Below are positions 5,568 to 8,551 of a stretch of 8,551 bases of DNA, in pieces; the first letter of the stretch is position 1; every line of letters begins with the position of its first letter. The DNA comes from Actinomycetes bacterium. Lineage in GTDB: Bacteria > Actinomycetota > Actinomycetes > Mycobacteriales > Micromonosporaceae. A program made the translations under genes and the position numbers. The notes beneath the pieces are model-generated. The model saw only the letters and a list, made by a program, of their open reading frames with translations, searched no databases and was not told the origin of the DNA. Location: contig JAEZGP010000377.1 in NCBI GenBank assembly GCA_023437285.1, positions 1 through 8,551 of the forward strand. The letters run 5' to 3'.

Positions 5568-6464
5568 TCAGGTCGCCATCGTGCGCGACATGCTCTGCGA
5601 CGCGCTCGTCGACCGGCGGCTGGGCGACCGCTTGGCCGTCCGACTCACCGTCGCGGTCGCCGTGCGGCGCGACGACGACGAGCGGGCGGGCGAGGTCTTC
5701 TTCGCCGCCGTCTTCCTGGCCGTCGCCTTCTTGGCGGGTGCGGTCTTGGCGGCCGTCGTCCGCTTGGTGGCCGGCGCCTTCTTGGCGGCGGTGCTCTTTG
5801 CCGCCGTCGTCTTCTTCGCCGTGGTCGTCTTCTTGGCCGCCGTCGTCTTCTTGGCGCCGGTGCTCTTGGCGGCCGTGGTCTTGCGGGCGGTGCCGCTCAC
5901 CCGGGCGGTGGCCTTCTTCGCCGTGGTCTTCTTGGCCGCGGCCGTCGTCTTCGCCCCGGTGGTCTTCTTCGCCGCGGTCGTCTTCTTGGCGGCCGTCGTC
6001 TTCTTCGCGGCGGTCGTCTTCTTGGCCCCGGTGGTCTTCGCCGCCGTGGCCTTCTTGGCGGCCGTCGTCTTCTTGGCGGCCGTGGTCTTCTTGGCCGTCG
6101 ACGTGGTGGCCGGCGCGGTCTTCTTGGCGGCCGTGGTCCGCTTGGTGGCCGGCGCCTTCTTCGCGGCGGTCTTCTTCGCGGCGGCGGTGCTCTTGCGGGC
6201 CGTGGTCTTCTTCGCGGCGGTGGTCTTCTTCGCCGCCGCCGTCTTCTTGACCGTGCTCTTGACCGCCGTCTTCTTCGCGGGCGTGGCCGCCGCCACTGTA
6301 CGCTTCGAGGTGGCCTTGCGGGCCGAACTCGTACGGGTGGTGGCCGGCGCCTTCTTCGCGGCCGACTTACGCGCGGTGGTCTTCTTCGCCGCGCTCGTCG
6401 TGCTCTTGCTGGCAGCCGCGCGTTTCGCGGCCGGTCTGGTGGTGGCCCTCTTCGCAACGGCCAT
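5568..6464 (-). CDS. Lys/Thr/Ala-rich histone H1-tail-like basic protein
   Basis: The 298-residue protein resembles the C-terminal tails of eukaryotic H1 and of actinobacterial HupB/HupS, but has no N-terminal HU fold or other globular domain. I count 66 Lys and 21 Arg (29% basic), no Asp, Glu, aromatic, Leu, Ile, Cys, His or Asn. The body is built from KKTTA-type pentamers (about eighteen KKT). The last 40 residues change to Arg/Ser-rich sequence (RSSSSRR, SPSRRS). It should be disordered, strongly cationic and bind DNA or RNA; nucleoid compaction is the family-based guess. ATG 6464 is preceded by GAGGAGG (6470-6476, minus sense) at 5 nt, a very strong ribosome binding site suggesting high expression. 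It lies between the 71-residue CxxH protein (82 nt upstream) and the RNB exonuclease (57 nt downstream), all one strand. An RNA-associated role is therefore also possible. The strand and start are well supported; function is inferred from composition. Confidence 0.85.
   Translation of the reverse strand: MAVAKRATTRPAAKRAAASKSTTSAAKKTTARKSAAKKAPATTRTSSARKATSKRTVAAATPAKKTAVKSTVKKTAAAKKTTAAKKTTARKSTAAAKKTAAKKAPATKRTTAAKKTAPATTSTAKKTTAAKKTTAAKKATAAKTTGAKKTTAAKKTTAAKKTTAAKKTTGAKTTAAAKKTTAKKATARVSGTARKTTAAKSTGAKKTTAAKKTTTAKKTTAAKSTAAKKAPATKRTTAAKTAPAKKATARKTAAKKTSPARSSSSRRTATATVSRTAKRSPSRRSTSASQSMSRTMAT
5745..6167 (-). repeat. Low-complexity 15-bp repeat region with a near-identical 45-bp direct repeat
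   Basis: The coding strand repeats 15-bp units specifying A-K-K-T-T with drifting synonymous codons, which appear on the plus strand as recurring CTTCTT blocks. At larger scale, residues 100-114 and 226-240 are the same 15 residues (AAKKAPATKRTTAAK). Their DNA at 6123-6167 and 5745-5789 differs at only two synonymous positions of 45. The copies are 378 bp apart, a multiple of three. A shorter relative lies near 6339-6356. Confidence 0.8.
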
Positions 6465-6533
6465 CTTTGCCTCCTCAGGCGTTATCTGTCGGGTCAGTCC
6501 GGCGGTGGGCCGCCGGCCGGACCCCCTCGGCGG

Positions 6534-6551
6534 CGTGACGTAGCCGTCACG
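6534..6551 (-). terminator. Hairpin at the 3' end of the 71-residue protein gene
   Basis: CGTGACG (6534-6540) and CGTCACG (6545-6551) pair perfectly over a 4-nt loop, TAGC. The stop codon of the 71-residue ORF (6549-6547) lies inside one arm. No T-run follows. It may partly terminate the upstream gene before the strongly translated basic-protein gene, or set differential expression within one operon. Confidence 0.4.
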
Positions 6552-6762
6552 GCTGTTCGCCCTCCCAACGGGCGTCCTCGGCGTCCCACTCCGCGTTGCG
6601 TTCGGCCACCTTGGTCAGTGCCGCTTCCGCTTCGGCCGCGGTCGGGTACGGCCCGAGACGGCGGTGCGCCGGGCAGAGGTTGTCGTCCGTCTCCACCCGG
6701 TTGTGGAACAGGCACCAGTAGTACCGGGCACCCACGCCGCTTCTCATGTCATCACTATGCAC
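6547..6762 (-). CDS. Small conserved-looking protein with CxxH...CxxH motif
   Basis: This 71-residue acidic protein has the core RYYWCLFHNRVETDDNLCPA (13-32), then HRRLGPYPT and a Glu/Ala/Trp-rich helical C-terminus (AEAEAALTKVAERNAEWDAE). Cys17-x2-His20 and Cys30-x2-His33 are spaced like four ligands of a small zinc site, although no metal is shown. I recall similar short YYWCL-H-RVE proteins in actinobacteria, of unknown function; that is memory, not a search. The GTG at 6762 is chosen because GGGAGG (6769-6774, minus sense) lies 6 nt upstream. An in-frame ATG at 6747 lacks a comparable site. It heads the minus-strand run, followed after 82 nt by the basic-protein gene. Its acidic C-terminus next to an acid-free basic protein could hint at pairing, but that is speculation. 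The conserved core and strong ribosome binding site make a real gene likely. Confidence 0.75.
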   Translation of the reverse strand: MHSDDMRSGVGARYYWCLFHNRVETDDNLCPAHRRLGPYPTAAEAEAALTKVAERNAEWDAEDARWEGEQP

Positions 6763-6810
6763 GCTGAACCTCCCATATGGTGCTCATTCATCCGAAAATT
6801 TGCCGAGACT

Positions 6811-6840
6811 TCCACATTAGACGTAATCCCTCGTTATGAT
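6811..6840 (+). promoter_or_regulatory. Possible distal plus-strand promoter towards eccE
   Basis: TCCACA (6811-6816), an 18-bp spacer and TATGAT (6835-6840): four of six and five of six matches to the housekeeping -35 and -10. If used, it would give a leader of about 330 nt before the eccE start, spanning the dyad and hairpin at 6874-6998. The AT-rich setting is shared with the divergent gene's promoter. Confidence 0.35.
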
Positions 6841-6873
6841 GCCCGGCCGCCGGCGACCGCACACCTGAGCGGA

Positions 6874-6896
6874 AAACCGTTGCGGCACAAGGGTTT
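6874..6896. promoter_or_regulatory. Interrupted dyad, possible operator
   Basis: AAACCGTTG (6874-6882), CGGCA, CAAGGGTTT (6888-6896): 9-bp arms with eight complementary positions and one G-G mismatch around a 5-bp centre. It lies 34 bp after the distal TATGAT box, a plausible position for a repressor site or a leader hairpin. Confidence 0.35.
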
Positions 6897-6935
6897 CACG
6901 ACACGCCGGCCGGCGCGCGGGCACCGCTGCGGCAC
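6876..6935 (+). repeat. Pair of 13-bp direct repeats, 47 bp apart
   Basis: ACCGTTGCGGCAC (6876-6888) and ACCGCTGCGGCAC (6923-6935) match at 12 of 13 positions. A degenerate third copy with one inserted base, ACCGCCGCAGGCAC, is at 7043-7056. The first copy overlaps the dyad at 6874-6896. The arrangement upstream of eccE suggests protein-binding sites, but chance in GC-rich DNA is not excluded. Confidence 0.45.
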
Positions 6936-6979
6936 GCCCCGGACCTGGCCCGGCCACCCAGAAAAAACCACGCCGCGTC

Positions 6980-6998
6980 CGGACCCCGGCAGGGTCTG
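6980..6998. promoter_or_regulatory. Small hairpin in the eccE leader
   Basis: CGGACCC (6980-6986), loop CGGCA (6987-6991), GGGTCTG (6992-6998): seven pairs including one G-T wobble. The loop sequence CGGCA also forms the centre of the 6874-6896 dyad. On the minus strand it is followed 12 nt later by a T6 run, too far for a standard intrinsic terminator. Confidence 0.3.
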
Positions 6999-7081
6999 AC
7001 CGGCCCTAACAGACGCGTACGCCCGTCACATATGGACTCGCCACCGCCGCAGGCACTACCGTCGGGACGACCGGCGGGTCA

Positions 7082-7109
7082 TCGACCGACGGCGGGCCGT
7101 CCCTATGAT
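7082..7109 (+). promoter_or_regulatory. eccE: Probable proximal eccE promoter
   Basis: TCGACC (7082-7087), a 16-bp spacer and TATGAT (7104-7109) resemble a housekeeping promoter, with four of six and five of six matches. Transcription would start near 7116 and leave a leader of about 60 nt before ATG 7179. This supports that start, because the in-frame ATG at 7032 lies upstream of the promoter. Confidence 0.45.
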
Positions 7110-7178
7110 GGTGCGACGCGCAGTGCACGTGGCGGGCCAGCGAGCGGATCGGTGCAGGGGGGAGTGCGTCGAGCGACC

Positions 7179-8387
7179 ATGTCGACACGACAGGCGGACA
7201 CGAACCCCCGGGCCGACGGAGCCGACACCCGCCCCATCATCACCGCCCGCCGCGCCCCGGGAAAGCTCGGGCCGCTGCACGTCTTCCAGTTGCTCGCCGT
7301 CGAGGTCGGCGTGGTGGCGGTACTGGTGGCCGCCGGCCAGTCCACGCTCGCCGTCATCGCCGCCGCCGTCGTGACCGTCCTCGTGCTCGCGGTCGCCCTG
7401 GCCCGCCGCAACGGCCGCTGGTGGGTGCACGACCGCATGGTCGCGTCCCGGTTGCGCCGCCGCTCCCGCACCCGCGCGCCGGAGCATCCCGACCCCCGGC
7501 TGAGCGCCCTGCGCGCGCTCGCGCCGGGCCTCGCCATCGAGAACATCGCCCTCGCCGACGACCTCTCCGTCGGCGTCGGCCGCGACGAGGCCGGCTGGTT
7601 CGGCGTCGTGGAGGTCGCCCCCGAAGCGATCGTCGCGCCGGAGACCCCGGGCGACGGCGTACCCTTCTCCGCCCTGCTGTCCGCGCTCACCGAAACCGGT
7701 CAGCCCGGCACTGTGCTGCAGGTCGTCGCCCATGCCGTGCCCGCCTCCCCCACGGCCACCCCGGCCGGCCAGTCGTACCGGCAACTGGTCGGCGACGCCG
7801 TCGTGGCCAGTGAGTACACGACGTGGATGGCCGTACGGCTCGACGAGCAGGCCCTCGCGGAGTCCGGCGCCGACCCGCTGCGCAACGCCGACCTGGCGGC
7901 CTCCGTCGTCGCGACCGTGGTCCGGCGGGTCGGCAAGACCCTGCGTCACGCGGGCGTCGCGCACCGGCTCCTCGACGCCGAAGGGCTGCTCAGCGCCCTT
8001 GCCCACGCCTGCGACCTCACCCCCGCCGCCGACGGCGCGACCGTGCGGCCCCGCGAGGACTGGTCGCTGTGGCACTCCCGCGACCTCGCCCACCGCACGT
8101 TCTGGCTGCGCGACTGGCCGCCCGCCACGCAGGCCGACACGCTGCTGCGCTGGCTCACCCGGGCGCCGGCGACCGCGACGACCGTGTCGCTCGTCCTCGT
8201 GCCGCGCGACCGCCTCGTCGACATGCGATGCCTGGTACGCCTCGCGGCGCCGGCCGACCAACTGACCGGGCTGTGCCAGCAACTCGACCGCGGCGTGCGG
8301 AAGGCCAACGCCCGGCTCCTCGCGCTCGACGGCGAGCAGGGTCTGGCCGTCTACGCGTCCGCACCGACCGGGGGTGGCGGCGGATGA
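7179..8387 (+). CDS. eccE: Type VII secretion protein EccE
   Basis: EccE is a membrane subunit of the ESX/type VII secretion complex of actinobacteria, sitting at the periphery of the EccBCDE core. The 402-residue protein fits the family. A polar N-terminus leads to RAPGKLGPLHVFQLLAVE (25-42), then two adjacent membrane helices at about 34-52 and 56-75 with a short turn. A basic stretch follows (ARRNGRWWVHDRMVASRLRR), then a large soluble domain with GWFGVVEV and SYRQLVGDAVVASEYTTWMA, ending in a Gly run (GGGGG). I placed the start at ATG 7179 (MSTRQAD). The frame is open back to an ATG at 7032, but that stretch is unlike the family and lies upstream of the likely promoter. The GGGGGGAG at 7157-7164 is 14 nt from 7179, longer than ideal, and a GTG at 7164 is an alternative. 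The stop overlaps the next start (ATGA, 8384-8387), indicating translational coupling. Other Ecc subunits are presumably further right. The family call rests on architecture and motifs. Confidence 0.82.
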   Translation: MSTRQADTNPRADGADTRPIITARRAPGKLGPLHVFQLLAVEVGVVAVLVAAGQSTLAVIAAAVVTVLVLAVALARRNGRWWVHDRMVASRLRRRSRTRAPEHPDPRLSALRALAPGLAIENIALADDLSVGVGRDEAGWFGVVEVAPEAIVAPETPGDGVPFSALLSALTETGQPGTVLQVVAHAVPASPTATPAGQSYRQLVGDAVVASEYTTWMAVRLDEQALAESGADPLRNADLAASVVATVVRRVGKTLRHAGVAHRLLDAEGLLSALAHACDLTPAADGATVRPREDWSLWHSRDLAHRTFWLRDWPPATQADTLLRWLTRAPATATTVSLVLVPRDRLVDMRCLVRLAAPADQLTGLCQQLDRGVRKANARLLALDGEQGLAVYASAPTGGGGG

Positions 8388-8551
8388 CACATCCCGAGTA
8401 CGGCGAACGCCGGGCCCGACGCGACTCCGACGCCACCGCCGAGTGGCCGGCCGTGCCACCCGAGCAGCCGCCCCCAGCCGAGCAGCACCCGTGGGCGCCG
8501 CGACCGGCCGGTGACCCCTACGGCCCCTGGCCCGTCATCCCGTGCTCGTCG
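8384..8551 (+). CDS. Proline-rich ORF coupled to eccE, truncated at window end
   Basis: The ATG at 8384 overlaps the eccE stop (ATGA) and the frame stays open for 56 codons to the window edge. The visible sequence is hydrophilic and Pro/Ala/Arg-rich: MTHPEYGERRARRDSDATAE, then PPEQPPPAEQHPW and DPYGPWPV. It is a probable disordered N-terminus with no recognisable domain. It does not resemble the EccB N-terminus I remember. The coupling suggests a type VII secretion component or partner, but the identity cannot be read from this fragment. Confidence 0.7.
   Translation, partial: MTHPEYGERRARRDSDATAEWPAVPPEQPPPAEQHPWAPRPAGDPYGPWPVIPCSS

Larger units (their letters stand above)
6763..7178. other. 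Divergent intergenic region between the CxxH gene and eccE
   Basis: There are 416 bases without a supported gene. The first part, 6770-6840, is much more AT-rich than its surroundings and should hold the minus-strand promoter of the 71-residue gene; I cannot place its boxes confidently. A CCATATGG palindrome (6773-6780) overlaps that gene's Shine-Dalgarno. Plus-strand TATGAT boxes occur at 6835 and 7104. Between them lie an interrupted dyad (6874-6896), a 13-bp direct repeat (6876 and 6923), a GCCGGCCGGC palindrome (6905-6914), an A6 run (6962-6967) and a small hairpin (6980-6998). Confidence 0.7.

Noticed and set aside
5148..6767. Long plus-strand frames (406 and 539 codons) opposite the basic-protein gene, one very hydrophobic with Phe/Ala/Val repeats
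   Set aside because: The hydrophobic pattern is the mirror of AAG-AAG-ACG codons read backwards as CTT and GTC. The minus-strand frame has a strong ribosome binding site and a sensible H1-tail composition; the plus frames do not.
6962..6998. Intrinsic terminator on the minus strand (hairpin plus T6)
   Set aside because: The T-run is 12 nt beyond the stem, and no minus-strand gene lies upstream that would need terminating.
7032..7178. N-terminal extension of EccE from ATG 7032
   Set aside because: The 49 extra residues are low-complexity Pro/Gly/Arg with no family resemblance, and the likely promoter TATGAT at 7104 lies inside them.
7056..8459. 467-codon frame antisense to eccE
   Set aside because: It has no motif and a Gly/Arg/Val shadow composition, and the sense frame matches the EccE architecture.

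Overview
The window is very GC-rich, with strong GC preference at third codon positions, frequent GTG starts and short intergenic gaps. The gene families and their order point to a high-GC actinobacterium, most likely of the Micromonosporaceae (Micromonospora/Actinoplanes relatives). That taxon is inferred from gene content and was not tested by a search. I see no tRNA, rRNA, CRISPR array, transposase or attachment site.

Layout: (1) 1-256, minus: N-terminal end of a type I glutamine synthetase (glnA, GlnA2-like). (2) 257-474: divergent intergenic region with a TTAC direct repeat, ending in a hairpin that pairs the next gene's Shine-Dalgarno with an adjacent anti-Shine-Dalgarno. (3) 475-1278, plus: unrecognised three-helix membrane protein with a Thr-Ser-Val repeat tract. 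(4) 1337-3118, plus: glutamine-dependent NAD+ synthetase (nadE). (5) 3223-4059, plus: ketopantoate hydroxymethyltransferase (panB). (6) 4070-4108: 12-bp perfect hairpin between convergent genes. (7) 6762 down to 4077, minus: a three-gene run in transcription order. It holds a 71-aa CxxH/CxxH protein, a 298-aa Lys/Thr/Ala-rich histone-H1-tail-like protein with no acidic or aromatic residue, and a short RNase II-family (RNB) exoribonuclease. (8) 6763-7178: AT-richer regulatory interval with two TATGAT boxes, an interrupted dyad and a 13-bp direct repeat. (9) 7179-8387, plus: type VII secretion protein EccE, coupled through an ATGA overlap to a truncated proline-rich ORF (8384-8551).

The left half is nitrogen and cofactor metabolism: glutamine synthesis, then NAD+ synthesis that consumes glutamine, then the first committed step of pantothenate/CoA synthesis. 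The minus-strand run couples a probable nucleic-acid-binding basic protein to an exoribonuclease. The right end is the beginning of a type VII secretion locus.

The most unusual items are the all-tail basic protein and its linkage to an RNase, its near-identical internal repeats, the self-masked ribosome binding site at 454-468, and the structured eccE leader. Nothing here is clearly a wholly new system. The basic-protein/RNase/zinc-like-protein cluster is the best candidate for something under-described.
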